Part shown: one piece after another, positions 44,661 through 54,382 of the stretch
Numbering within the stretch: the stretch's first letter is position 1
Layout of the letters: every line of letters begins with the position of its first letter
NCBI GenBank assembly: GCA_003166025.1
Contig: PMWT01000110.1
Coordinates: 24,431-88,430 of the forward strand
Length of the DNA: 64,000 bases
Source of the DNA: Acidimicrobiaceae bacterium
GTDB lineage: Bacteria; Actinomycetota; Acidimicrobiia; Acidimicrobiales; Palsa-688
Direction of reading: 5' to 3'
Notes under the pieces: model-generated
The model's database searches: none
Told to the model about the DNA's origin: nothing
The model's input: the letters and a program-made list of their open reading frames with translations, nothing else
Position numbers and translations under genes: made by a program

Positions 44661-46193
44661 GTGGACATCACCCTTATCACGGAGGGCACTTATCCCCACA
44701 ATATGGGCGGCGTCAGCGTCTGGTGCGACCAGCTCCTACGGGAGATGAGCGAGCACACCTTCGAACTGCTCTCCATCAGCGCTACTGGTACCGAGAAGAG
44801 CACCTGGGAGTTGCCGAGCAACGTCGCGAGGGTAGGTACGATCCCCCTCTGGGGGCCGACATCCCGGCGCCGGGCCGGCCCCGAACTGCGAAAGCGGTTC
44901 GCGCCTGTGCTGGAGCTCTTTTTAAGTAGCCTCGCTATCGACAACCACGGCCGCGGTTTCGCTCACTCCTTGCGTCAACTAACCGAGTTCGCCCGTGCCG
45001 GTGAGCTGGGCGCGGCTTTGTCGAGCAAAGATGCGGTGGAACTGCTGGTGGGCATGTCCCCGGCATGCAACGAACGGGCTGACGGGGAGGGCGTCCGGCA
45101 ACTAAGCGTCGGCGACGCCGTCGAGGTGCTCGTCCAGCTGGAGCATTTCCTGCGTCCGCTGGCTAGCCCACCTCCTCGTACCGAGCTATGCCACACGACG
45201 GCCAATGGTCTCGGGACGCTCCCCGCTCTCTCGGCCAAATGGGAGTTGGGGACACCGTTTTTGATGACCGAGCACGGCGTGTACCTACGCGAGCGTTACC
45301 TGTCCTACCTGCCTGGTACTCTCAGCCAGGCCGCTCGCACCATGGTCCTGCGCTTCTTCAAGTTGCTGGTGGAGACCGCCTACGAGAACGCCGACATCGT
45401 CGCCCCTGTTTGCCGGTACAACCGGCTATGGGAAATGGCCAACGGGACGTCTCCGGAGAAGATACGCCCGGTACATAACGGCATTTACCTCAACTCCTTC
45501 CCCGCTGCCGTTACCGATCCGGCGGTGCCGACACTGGTCTTCGTCGGGCGCATCGACCCGTTGAAGGACATTGAGACCCTGTTGAGGGCGTTCGCTGAGG
45601 TCAGGTTAAAGGTCCCCGAGTGCCGCCTACGGATCTTTGGGCCGACCCCAGAGGGTGGCGAGGATTACTACAAAAAGTGCCGCGAGCTGGCTACTGAGCT
45701 GGGTCTCGACGATGGCTCGGCGACCTTCGAGGGGCCGATCCGCCCCACGGTCAAGGCCTACCACGCCGGCCACGTCCTGGTATTGACCAGCATTTCCGAG
45801 GGCCTACCTTACGTTGTGCTCGAAGCGATGGCCTCCGGGAGGCCGATTGTGGCCACTGACGTGGGTGGCGTGGCTGAGGGAGTGGGCAGCGCCGGGCTGT
45901 TGACGCCGCCCAGGGACCCGTCGGCGTTCGCGGCCGCTTGTGCGCGCCTGCTGACCGACGAGAAGCTGAGGAAGTCATTGGCCCGTAAGGCCCGGGACCG
46001 CGCTGTTCAGCTATTTTCCGCCGAGCGGTGCTTCGCCCTGTACCGGGGCCTTTACGACGAGCTCGGGCCGCGCCAGGGTGAGGTCATCTCGCTCCCCGAA
46101 GAGCAAGAGGTGTTCCGTTTGAGGTCTTCGGTACCAGTACGAGAGGGCGGGACAGAACAAGTCCTTGCTGAGGAGCCGGAGGTACTGGCGTGA
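44661..46193 (+). CDS. pelF: PelF-type glycosyltransferase (GT4 with DUF3492)
   Basis: The GTG at 44661 stands behind GGGAGGTAAGGC and gives 510 residues. The N-terminal DITLITEGTYPHNMGGVSVW and DQLLREMSEHTFELLSI are typical of the DUF3492 domain of PelF, which polymerises UDP-activated amino sugars in Pel polysaccharide synthesis. The GT4 half has LVFVGRIDPLKDIETLLRAF near residue 293 and SEGLPYVVLEAMASGRPIVA near 380, with the retaining-enzyme E-x7-E. It is cytoplasmic and coupled by GTGA to the membrane protein gene. GH114 and deacetylase-like genes downstream support a Pel-like product; pelB, pelC, pelD and pelE are not in the window. Confidence 0.88.
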   Translation: MDITLITEGTYPHNMGGVSVWCDQLLREMSEHTFELLSISATGTEKSTWELPSNVARVGTIPLWGPTSRRRAGPELRKRFAPVLELFLSSLAIDNHGRGFAHSLRQLTEFARAGELGAALSSKDAVELLVGMSPACNERADGEGVRQLSVGDAVEVLVQLEHFLRPLASPPPRTELCHTTANGLGTLPALSAKWELGTPFLMTEHGVYLRERYLSYLPGTLSQAARTMVLRFFKLLVETAYENADIVAPVCRYNRLWEMANGTSPEKIRPVHNGIYLNSFPAAVTDPAVPTLVFVGRIDPLKDIETLLRAFAEVRLKVPECRLRIFGPTPEGGEDYYKKCRELATELGLDDGSATFEGPIRPTVKAYHAGHVLVLTSISEGLPYVVLEAMASGRPIVATDVGGVAEGVGSAGLLTPPRDPSAFAAACARLLTDEKLRKSLARKARDRAVQLFSAERCFALYRGLYDELGPRQGEVISLPEEQEVFRLRSSVPVREGGTEQVLAEEPEVLA

Positions 46194-47635
46194 GCACCGC
46201 CGCTGGGGTCGTCCCCGCAACTGCACTTTCCGAGATGGCCCCGGTGAGCCCCGAGGTGCCGCCGTCCCTGGCTGCCTTCACCGGCGAGGTCCCGCCACTG
46301 TTGCTCAAGGTGGTAACTGCCGCCGTGGACCCCCTTGAGATAGCAGCTTCCTTGGAGACGTGCGGGCTTAGCAACGCGGTGGTCAAGGACCGCTTTGGCC
46401 ACCAGGATGTTTTCGGCCTGGCTCAAGAGCTCTACGGGTCGGCTCGGTTCCGGGGTGCTCCCGCTAAGGACCCGGGCACGAAGCGGCCTGGTGGCATCGC
46501 CGATCTCGGCCGAGGCGTCGTTTTTGCCACACCGACCTTGATGTTCGCCGGGGGGGCCATCGCATTGCGTTCGTGGCTTTCGTGGTGGACAGTGCCACTG
46601 GCGCTCATTTGTGGATGGGCCTTCGGCCAGTTCGTCTCCTATAGCGGCTTCTCTCGCCAGGCGAGCGGCGAAGGCTCCGGCGCCACGGTCGTGTGGGCCC
46701 TGCTGGTGGCTTTGGTGTCATGCACCTGCCTCGGGCTGGCGGGCGACGTCATTATGGGCGGGAGGTACTCCGGGGCTCTGTTCGCCGCTGCCGCCTGCGC
46801 CTTCATGACAGCTGCGGCGGAGCTCGTCGTCCATTCCGAAGAACGCCTTATAGGGGTCATGCTCGTGCCCGGCGCGATCGGCTCGTTGATCTTCATTACC
46901 CATGAGCCGTTCAAGATGCCCACCATCGTTGCCGTCGCCTTGGCAGGCATCAGCGTGGGGGGGACCGTAGTGGCCGCCTTGCGGCGCCTGCCCCGCCGAT
47001 GGTGGCGGTTACCGGTCGTGAAGAGGGCGGACCTCCCGACGGCGTTGCGTTATTTTGCTCACGGCGTGTGCTGTGGGCTTTTCGTGGCCCTTTTTATGGT
47101 GCTGGAGCCGGCGAAGGTCAGGCCCGACAGCTGGCCGGCGGCGGCCGCCTACCCGATGATCCTCTCCCTTGGGGTGATGGAGTGGCAGCTTCGCTCGCTT
47201 CGTGCCGGCGCTCGCGCTGTGCTCCTCGGGTCCTATACAGTAAGTGACTTTGCCGTAGCAGCCCGGCGAAAATTGGCCCGTGCCGCGCTGTGTTACTTGG
47301 TGGCGCTCGTCGTGCTCACCTCGGTGGTACAGGCCCTGGCTTATGCCCGCGGCGTGGCTGTGCCGGTGCCCCTGTTACTGGCCGGCATTTGCCTGGCCAT
47401 CGCTTTCTTCCTCGCTCTCGTGGTTTCGTCTTTTGGGCGCGTCGAGCTGGTGTTATTGGGGTGGACAGCCGGTTTGGCCGCGTTCGGTACCTGGGCGTTG
47501 CTCACCAAAGTCGTCCATACGGGTTGGGTGTTCCCGAGCACAAACACTGCCTTTTGCATAGCCGCTCTGATCTCTGCCGTCATCCTGGCTTTATCCGCTC
47601 GTCGTACCGTCGTCAACCCTTTCTGTCATGCCTAA
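46190..47635 (+). CDS. Polytopic membrane protein of the Pel-like locus
   Basis: The GTG at 46190 overlaps the pelF stop (GTGA); 481 residues. A ~110-residue cytoplasmic N-terminus contains DPLEIAASLETCGLSNAVVK and FGHQDVFGLAQELYG. About ten to twelve hydrophobic segments follow (ALRSWLSWWTVPLALICGWA, TVVWALLVALVSCTCLGLAG, LLLAGICLAIAFFLALVVSS). The size and position suit PelG, the flippase partner of PelF, but the N-terminus does not show the usual PelG opening, so this is a functional guess from context. It may move the polymer or its precursor across the membrane. Confidence 0.65.
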   Translation: MSTAAGVVPATALSEMAPVSPEVPPSLAAFTGEVPPLLLKVVTAAVDPLEIAASLETCGLSNAVVKDRFGHQDVFGLAQELYGSARFRGAPAKDPGTKRPGGIADLGRGVVFATPTLMFAGGAIALRSWLSWWTVPLALICGWAFGQFVSYSGFSRQASGEGSGATVVWALLVALVSCTCLGLAGDVIMGGRYSGALFAAAACAFMTAAAELVVHSEERLIGVMLVPGAIGSLIFITHEPFKMPTIVAVALAGISVGGTVVAALRRLPRRWWRLPVVKRADLPTALRYFAHGVCCGLFVALFMVLEPAKVRPDSWPAAAAYPMILSLGVMEWQLRSLRAGARAVLLGSYTVSDFAVAARRKLARAALCYLVALVVLTSVVQALAYARGVAVPVPLLLAGICLAIAFFLALVVSSFGRVELVLLGWTAGLAAFGTWALLTKVVHTGWVFPSTNTAFCIAALISAVILALSARRTVVNPFCHA

Positions 47636-47674
47636 TCGCCCACAAGTCACCGCGCCCTGCCGAATGGAGCACTC

Positions 47675-50600
47675 ATGAAAATCCGTACCCCTCGCCGGCG
47701 GTCAGCTCTGGCCATAGCCGTCTGTCTAGCCATGACAGGTGGAGGGTTGGCGACCGCCACCTACGCCACGGCCGGAGCGACGCCGTCCAACACGCTCGAC
47801 CTGCGGATCCTGCTCATCGGAGATGGCCCCACCGACGTCACCACCGCAGCGTGGGGGTCGGCGCTGGCCAACGAAGGTGTCCCCTATACGGAGGTAGATG
47901 CGACCGGCACCTCGCCCTCGGAAACCATCGCGTTGCCGGCCTTGTCCAGCGGCACTACCGGGTACTTCAACGGCGTCGTCATTGCTGACTCGCCCACCGC
48001 TTTCGCCGCCGGTCAGCTGGCGGCGTTGGACACCTACGAGTCCACGTTCGGGGTCCGCCAGGTCGATGGCTACATGTACCCGGATCCGGCGCTTGGTGCC
48101 ACCGACGCTACCGGAGGCGCGCTGGACAATACGGTGGGCACGCTGACGGTGGCGGGGCTCACGGCATTCCCTGAATTGGCCGGACCGGTACCGTTCGCGG
48201 CGGGGACGTGGGGGTACGGGGCCACCACTGATGTCGGCGCACCGTTCACGCCGATCCTCGACAGCACTGCCGGTAACGCCCTCGTGGGCGTGTACCAGCA
48301 TCCCTCGGGCGACGCTCAGGCCGGAGTAGCCGAGATGTCGCTGTTCTTCGACTACAACAGCAACATGTTGCAGTGGCTACTGCTTGCTCCGGGGCTGATC
48401 AATTGGGTGACTCAAGGCGCCCACCTGGGACTGTACCGGAGCTACTTCGGCCAGGACATCGACGACGTGTTCATCGCCGATAACGAGTGGAGCAGCACGT
48501 ACCAGTGTACCCCGGGTGCCCAAGACCCACCCGACTACACCTGCCCCGCCGGGGTGGCCAACAACCCGGCGGACACTCCCCCGGACGTGCAGATGAGCGC
48601 GGCAGACGTGGCCTACGTGGTTGCCTGGGAGCAAAAGACGGGGATCACGTTGAACATGCTGTTCAATGCCGTGGGGGCCTGCACGGCGCCAGCGACCAAC
48701 GAGGAGTCGACAGCCAATTGCACGGGGTCCGTGGTCGACCGCGGTGGTACCTTTACAGACCCGGGCCAGGTGATAGACAACACCACTCCCAACGACGCCG
48801 CCTTCGTGGACGCTTTGCTGGGCCAGCAAGCCAACTTCGACTGGGAGACCCATACGTGGTCGCACCAGTTCCTGGGCTGCAACCTCTGGGCGCCCCAACC
48901 GTTCACCAGTGCCGTCGCCAACGTCGGCGGCGGGGCCCTTGCCGCGGGTACCTATAGCTACGAGATCACCGCCGCCACGGCCTACGGAGAGTCGGAACCG
49001 TCGGCACCGCTCAGCGCCACCGTTGGTGCCGATGGCTCGGTCACGCTGAACTGGCCGGAGGCGATCAACGGAGTGGGCCAGGACGGTACCACTGCAGGTC
49101 CTACGCTGGCTCAGCTCGAGGCCACTTTTTCTGGGGGCGACGGGTTTTGGGGGTACAACATTTATCGCGCCGGCCCAGCTTCCACCACCTATGGGCTGAT
49201 CGCCCAAGTTCCCGAGAACACCTCGGCCACGTTCGCAACGACGTACTCCTATACCGATAACGGGTCGACCACGCCGAGCGGCAGTCCGGGCTCGTCGGGC
49301 ACCTTCCCCACTGCCACCGACCCCGGCATCGACTGCTCGAACACCGCCGGCAGTTGGGACCCGGCCACCAGCGCCAACCCTGACTCCTCGATCGAACAGG
49401 AGATCGGGTTGGACCAGGCGTTCGCCGCCGCCAACGGGCTCACCAACTACAACCCAGGCATAATCGTGACCGGCGAGCATTCCGGGCTGGAAAGCCCCAA
49501 CATGGCCACCGCCTTCCAGGGCACCGGGATCACCGTGTTCGGTTCCGACGGCAGCCGCCAGCCTCAGTCCTATACCATCGCCGGGGCCCTGTCGTCTCCG
49601 CGGTACCCCTCCAACATCTATTACAACGCCAGCAATTGGCCCGACGAACTGAGCGAGTACAACACCCTGTACGTCGCCGCCGGCGACTCCATCGGCAACG
49701 GGCAGACGGGTCGCTGCGAGGGCACCGGCACGACAACATGCCGGACCACCCCGGGCACCGAGGCGGACGTGCTCGCTTCTGAGTCCTCCATCATGTTGAG
49801 CCATGTGCTGGCGAACAACCCCCGGGTCAACTACGCCCACCAGACCAACCTCATTGGTCCAGCGACAGCCCCGGGCGGTGCCGACTACGGGTACACGATC
49901 CTGGGCCTCATCGGCAACATGCAGGACCAGTACGACAGCTACTACAACGCCGCCAACAGCCCGTTGGTGCACATCAACGACGCCATCGAAGCGCAGACGC
50001 TGGCCGACCAGGCGGCTTGGGCCACAACTGAGGCCGGTACCGGGATAACCGCCAGCGATACAGACGGCACCGTGACGGTGAGCAACAGTGGCAGCGCGGT
50101 TGAGGTCCCCATCACCGTGCCTGCGGGGACCACCGTAAATGGGGCTCCGTTCGGCACGCCGTACGGCGGGCAGCTGTCGGCTTGGGTCGAACTCGGCACC
50201 GGTGCCACTGAGGTGCTCGGCGAGAACGTTGCACCCCAGATCACCAGTGCTGCGGCAGCTGCGTCCAATGTGGGCGCCGCGTTCAGCTTCATCGTCGCCA
50301 CCACGGGGGCGCCCACCGCGGCACTGACTGAGACTGGGGCCCTTCCCGGCGGGGTCACGTTCACCGACAACGGGAACGGGACGGCGACCATCGCCGGTAC
50401 CCCGACCACCTCTAGCGGCGGCACTTATCCCTTGGTGATAACTGCTACCAACGCCGCGGGCACAACGACCCAAGACTTCACGCTCACGAACGACGAAGCG
50501 CCCACCATTACCAGCGTCGCCGCGGCCACCTTCACCACCACTCTGCCGGGGACCTACACGGTCACCACCACCGGCTTCCCGGCACCTGCGATCACCGAGG

Positions 50601-52936
50601 TCGGGGCTCTTCCGGAGGGAATGACCTTCACCGACAACGGCAACGGCACGGCCACGCTCACCGGCGTCCCCGCCGCCACCGCAGCCGGTCAGTACGCGAT
50701 CTCGGTTACCGCTACCAACGCGGCCGACGACAGCTTGTCCACGTTGAGCCTCGCCGTTACGGTGGACCCCGCCACGGCACCTACCATCAGCACGGCTACC
50801 GGGAATGCCACCGCCGACTTCACGCTCGGCCAAATGGGTTCGTTCGCCATCAGCACTGCCGGGTTCCCGACGCCTGCGATCACGGCGACGGCAGTTACGC
50901 TGCCGGCCGGTTTGTCGTTCACCGTCAACGCTGGCGGCACAGCCCTGCTGTACGGCACCCCCACGGCCACGGGCACAGTGACCTTCGATGTCACTGCCGC
51001 CAACGGGATCAGCCCTGACGCCACGCTCCCCGTCACCGTGGTGGTGGGCTCCGCACCGGCTATCACCAGTGCGTCCACGGCCACCGCGACCACCGGCAAC
51101 CCGTTCAGCTTCACCGTCACTACCGCCGGGTACCCGGCCCCGTCGATCGGGGGAAGCGGGCTACCGGCTGGTATTACCCTCACCGACAACGGCAACGGCA
51201 CGGCGACCATCGCCGGGACGGCCGCCACGTCTGAGGTCGGTACGTACACCGTCGACCTCTCCGCGGTCAACGGCACCGGTCCGACGTCCCAGGTCCTGAC
51301 CCTCACCGTTGTGAGCGGGGCCCCGGCGATAACCAGTTCAGCGGATCCCACGTTCGCGGCCAAGACGGCCAGTACGTTTACCGTGACGGCCAGCGGGGCT
51401 CCCGCCCCTGCATTATCGGAGACCGGCGCACTCCCTTCAGGCGTGACCTTCACCGATAACGGCAATGGTACGGCCACCCTCGCGGGCACGCCGGCTGAGG
51501 GTACCCAGGGGACCTACGCCCTCGTCATCACGGCGACGAACACGTCAGGGACGGCGACGGAGGACCTTTCTCTCCTCGTCAACAGTGGGCTCGCCATCAC
51601 CAGTACCAGCTCGGCCACGGCTACAGGTGGCAAGGCGTTCAGCTTCACCGTAACGGCCACAGGTACGCCTACTCCCACTCTCAGCCACACCGGGACGCTC
51701 CCGTCCGGGGTCACCTTCACTGCGGGCACCAACGGCACGGCCACCCTGGCCGGTACGCCCTCAGCCAGTGCCAGCGGGGTGTACGCGATCACGTTCACGG
51801 CCAAAAATTCAACTGGTACCGCCAGCCAGGCGTTCACCTTGACCGTGGACCAGCTGCCGACGTACTCCAACGCGGCGACCGTGACCGAGACGGCCGGGAC
51901 GGCGTTTGCCTTCACCGTCAGCACCAAGGGCTACCCGGTCCCAGCGTTGAGTGCCGGGACGCTGCCCTCCGGCGTCAGCTTTGTCGACAACGGCAATGGC
52001 ACCGGCACCCTGGCCGGTACCACGTCCGTCGCCGCCGGCACTTACTCGGTGACGATTACTGCTGCCAACGCCGGCGGCAGTGCCAACCAGGTGATAGCGC
52101 TCACGGTCAAGACAGACAGTACGAAGGTCCCCGTACCGGCTTTCACCAGCGCGGCCACAGCCACCGCCAAAGCCGGAGCGGCGTTCACGTTCACGGTCAC
52201 CACGACCGGGAGCCCGACCACCACTTACACCACGAGCGTGACCCACACCGGCACGCTTCCCTCCGGGCTCAGCTTCACCAACCTGGGTAATGGGACGGCT
52301 ACCATCTCCGGGACGCCGACAGCGGCCAGCGGGGGCACGTACGCCCTCACCCTCACAGCCAAGAACTCCGCCGGGACGACCACTCAGTCCTTCGTGCTGA
52401 CAGTCCAGGCCGGCCCGACCATAACCTCGGCGGCGACAGCCACGGCCACGGACGGGTCTGCCTTCAATTTCACCGTCAAGACGAGCGGGTCGCCTGCGCC
52501 GGCGATGAGCGAGACCGGTGCATTGCCGTCGGGTGTCACTTTTACCGACAACGGCAACGGGACGGCGACGTTGGCCGGGACCCCGGGACTTAGCCAGGGT
52601 GGCGTGTACAAGGTGACCTTTACAGCGACAAACACATACGGTTCTGTCACCCAGTCGTTCACCCTTACCGTCGACCAGGCCCCCGCCATCACCAGCGCTT
52701 CGTCGGCGTCGGCCACTCACGGCAAGACCTTCAGCTTCACGTTCACCGGCACCGGCTACCCGTTGCCGACCGTGACCCACACCGGCACCGCTAAGGGCCT
52801 GACCTACACCAGGGGCACCAACGGCACGGCCACGCTGTCGGGGACGCCGACCACGGCCGGTACGTACAAATTGACCATTACCGCCACAAACTCCGTCGGT
52901 ACCGCCACTCAAACCTTTACCTTGACGGTGTCTTAG
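47675..52936 (+). CDS. Giant secreted deacetylase-like protein with ten Ig repeats (module 1)
   Basis: 1753 residues from ATG 47675. A signal peptide (to about residue 34) is followed by an alpha/beta domain (LDLRILLIGDGPTDVTTAAW). The deacetylase-like region then has the paired Asp FGQDIDDVF near 262 and the HxxxH motif THTWSHQFLGC near 393, as in NodB/PelA-type metal-dependent deacetylases. A fibronectin-like insert (about 420-530, YSYEITAATAYGESEPSAP) precedes NNPRVNYAHQTNL near 720. From about 850 to the end there are ten He_PIG-type Ig repeats of ~90 residues (pattern PAITS, GALPSGVTFTDNGNGTATLA, GTP). It probably deacetylates and holds the Pel-like polymer outside the cell. The antisense ORF of 818 residues is a shadow. 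Confidence 0.8.
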   Translation: MKIRTPRRRSALAIAVCLAMTGGGLATATYATAGATPSNTLDLRILLIGDGPTDVTTAAWGSALANEGVPYTEVDATGTSPSETIALPALSSGTTGYFNGVVIADSPTAFAAGQLAALDTYESTFGVRQVDGYMYPDPALGATDATGGALDNTVGTLTVAGLTAFPELAGPVPFAAGTWGYGATTDVGAPFTPILDSTAGNALVGVYQHPSGDAQAGVAEMSLFFDYNSNMLQWLLLAPGLINWVTQGAHLGLYRSYFGQDIDDVFIADNEWSSTYQCTPGAQDPPDYTCPAGVANNPADTPPDVQMSAADVAYVVAWEQKTGITLNMLFNAVGACTAPATNEESTANCTGSVVDRGGTFTDPGQVIDNTTPNDAAFVDALLGQQANFDWETHTWSHQFLGCNLWAPQPFTSAVANVGGGALAAGTYSYEITAATAYGESEPSAPLSATVGADGSVTLNWPEAINGVGQDGTTAGPTLAQLEATFSGGDGFWGYNIYRAGPASTTYGLIAQVPENTSATFATTYSYTDNGSTTPSGSPGSSGTFPTATDPGIDCSNTAGSWDPATSANPDSSIEQEIGLDQAFAAANGLTNYNPGIIVTGEHSGLESPNMATAFQGTGITVFGSDGSRQPQSYTIAGALSSPRYPSNIYYNASNWPDELSEYNTLYVAAGDSIGNGQTGRCEGTGTTTCRTTPGTEADVLASESSIMLSHVLANNPRVNYAHQTNLIGPATAPGGADYGYTILGLIGNMQDQYDSYYNAANSPLVHINDAIEAQTLADQAAWATTEAGTGITASDTDGTVTVSNSGSAVEVPITVPAGTTVNGAPFGTPYGGQLSAWVELGTGATEVLGENVAPQITSAAAAASNVGAAFSFIVATTGAPTAALTETGALPGGVTFTDNGNGTATIAGTPTTSSGGTYPLVITATNAAGTTTQDFTLTNDEAPTITSVAAATFTTTLPGTYTVTTTGFPAPAITEVGALPEGMTFTDNGNGTATLTGVPAATAAGQYAISVTATNAADDSLSTLSLAVTVDPATAPTISTATGNATADFTLGQMGSFAISTAGFPTPAITATAVTLPAGLSFTVNAGGTALLYGTPTATGTVTFDVTAANGISPDATLPVTVVVGSAPAITSASTATATTGNPFSFTVTTAGYPAPSIGGSGLPAGITLTDNGNGTATIAGTAATSEVGTYTVDLSAVNGTGPTSQVLTLTVVSGAPAITSSADPTFAAKTASTFTVTASGAPAPALSETGALPSGVTFTDNGNGTATLAGTPAEGTQGTYALVITATNTSGTATEDLSLLVNSGLAITSTSSATATGGKAFSFTVTATGTPTPTLSHTGTLPSGVTFTAGTNGTATLAGTPSASASGVYAITFTAKNSTGTASQAFTLTVDQLPTYSNAATVTETAGTAFAFTVSTKGYPVPALSAGTLPSGVSFVDNGNGTGTLAGTTSVAAGTYSVTITAANAGGSANQVIALTVKTDSTKVPVPAFTSAATATAKAGAAFTFTVTTTGSPTTTYTTSVTHTGTLPSGLSFTNLGNGTATISGTPTAASGGTYALTLTAKNSAGTTTQSFVLTVQAGPTITSAATATATDGSAFNFTVKTSGSPAPAMSETGALPSGVTFTDNGNGTATLAGTPGLSQGGVYKVTFTATNTYGSVTQSFTLTVDQAPAITSASSASATHGKTFSFTFTGTGYPLPTVTHTGTAKGLTYTRGTNGTATLSGTPTTAGTYKLTITATNSVGTATQTFTLTVS

Positions 52937-52951
52937 CCGCCGAGGCGATCT

Positions 52952-52993
52952 CCGGGCTGCCAGGCAGGTGTGCCATGCCTGCTGGCAGCCCGG
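52952..52993 (+). terminator. Strong hairpin after giant gene 1
   Basis: CCGGGCTGCCAGGCAGG pairs with CCTGCTGGCAGCCCGG with a single bulged G, starting 15 bp after the stop codon. It is a very stable stem without a U-run; transcription termination or 3' end protection is likely. Confidence 0.6.
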
Positions 52994-53080
52994 CCTAGGT
53001 CAGGAGCAGACGAACTCCACTCCTCGACCATATCGAGTGCCATTTCGACGCACTGTGTGCAATTAGAAGTTCTCCCGTGT

Positions 53081-53100
53081 CGCACTAGGTGCGTGTTTTT
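53081..53100 (+). terminator. Intrinsic terminator
   Basis: CGCAC-TAG-GTGCG forms a tight stem-loop followed by TGTTTTT, the standard rho-independent form and one of few U-run terminators in the window. It separates giant gene 1 from the GH114 gene, so the latter likely has its own promoter in the next 100 bp. Confidence 0.6.
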
Positions 53101-53200
53101 CTCGTTCGGAGATCTAGCGGCAGCGAGCGGTAGCCTTTGTGTGCGGGCGGCCGCTCACAGTGGTTTAGCTGTTTACCCCAGAGGAAAGAGGCCACACCAA

Positions 53201-54382
53201 ATGGTAAACGTGCCCATAGCAGCAACGAGGCGGCCCCGTCGCCCGCTCCTGGTATGTGCGGTGTCGGTTTTCGCCATAGCGGGCGCTCTAACCTTCGCCG
53301 GGAGGACCAGCTCAAGTTCAAACGCCAAGCCCGTTGCCGCCACCTGGTGGGATCCGGGCCCGCTCACCTCGTGGGCGTACGTCATCGGTGAGAACTCGCC
53401 TATTGCCGTACCGACCAATGTCGGCAACGTCCAAGTTTACGATATCGATGCCGGCATCCAAGGTGGCCTCGGCGCCAACGGCGTGCCGCTCTCAGACCCG
53501 GGCATTGTCTCTTCGGTGGAGGCCGTCCACGCCAGCGGCGCCCACGCCATCTGTTACGTGGATGCGGGTACGGCAGAAAACTGGCGCTCCGACTATGGCG
53601 AGTTCGACCGGTCCGAGCTGGGCGGCGCTGATCCCGGTTGGCCCGGGGAGGAGTTCATAAACGTGGCCGACTGGTCAACGCCGGTCCCTGCCCCGTACGA
53701 AACGTTGAAAACGATCATGGCCAACCGGTTCGAGCTGTGTAAGCAAGAGGGCTTTGACGCCGTTGAGGCCGACAACGTCGACGCCTACACTGACGGTAAC
53801 ATCGGCGACTTCACCCTCACCATGGCCGAGGAAGAGGCCTATATCGATGACCTCATCACCGTGGCGCACGGCGATGGCTTGGCCTACTTCTTGAAAAATG
53901 AGGTCAACGGCGACAGCCTGCTCGACACGGAGGCCCCGCTCGTCGAAGGCGAGATCAACGAGTCCTGCTGGCAGTATGACGAGTGTTCCGCCCTTTCGAT
54001 CTTTGTGAAGGAAGGTAAGCCAATTCTCAACGTGGAGTACGAGAACTTCGCCGAGCCCAAATTATGCCCCGAAGCGCTCGCCTTCCCGATGGCGACGGTC
54101 CACGCCGGCCTCGAGCTGGACGGCACCATTGCCTATGGTTGCTGGCAGTACGGTGCCACCTCGACCCCCACGACGTCTTCGTCGACCACCACAACGTCTT
54201 CGTCTTCTACGACGACCACTGCCCCGACCACCACAACGTCTTCGTCTAGCACGACGACCACTGCCCCGACCACGACAACGTCTTCGTCTACTACGACGAC
54301 CACTGTCTCGAGCACCAGCACCACTCGCTCGCCCACGACGACAACTGGGGGCCCCCATCGGGGCCGCGGTGGTAGGCACTAG
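53201..54382 (+). CDS. Secreted GH114 family hydrolase (module 1)
   Basis: The ATG at 53201 follows GAGGAAAGAGG and gives 393 residues. A signal segment (RRPLLVCAVSVFAIAGALTF) leads to a TM1410/GH114 barrel: WWDPGPLTSWAYVIG, VQVYDIDAG, AHAICYVDAGTAENWRSDY, GFDAVEADNVDAY, YFLKNEVNG and NESCWQYDECSAL. GH114 enzymes cleave alpha-1,4-galactosaminogalactan and Pel. The Asp of YDID and the Glu of AVEADN are catalytic candidates. The tail (about 320-393) is Thr/Ser-rich and ends in basic HRGRGGRH, probably a wall-spanning stalk. It would process or release the polymer made by PelF. Confidence 0.88.
   Translation: MVNVPIAATRRPRRPLLVCAVSVFAIAGALTFAGRTSSSSNAKPVAATWWDPGPLTSWAYVIGENSPIAVPTNVGNVQVYDIDAGIQGGLGANGVPLSDPGIVSSVEAVHASGAHAICYVDAGTAENWRSDYGEFDRSELGGADPGWPGEEFINVADWSTPVPAPYETLKTIMANRFELCKQEGFDAVEADNVDAYTDGNIGDFTLTMAEEEAYIDDLITVAHGDGLAYFLKNEVNGDSLLDTEAPLVEGEINESCWQYDECSALSIFVKEGKPILNVEYENFAEPKLCPEALAFPMATVHAGLELDGTIAYGCWQYGATSTPTTSSSTTTTSSSSTTTTAPTTTTSSSSTTTTAPTTTTSSSTTTTTVSSTSTTRSPTTTTGGPHRGRGGRH

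Noticed and set aside
48377-50833. 818-residue antisense ORF and other long antisense frames across the giant genes (for example 51809-52912, 55277-56302, 56327-57346)
   Set aside because: They mirror highly biased, repetitive coding DNA on the other strand, have His/Arg/Gly-rich compositions without domains, and lack ribosome binding sites.
54150-54345. Short regularly repeated DNA resembling a CRISPR array
   Set aside because: Units encode Thr/Ser-rich linker residues in frame and have no unique spacers.
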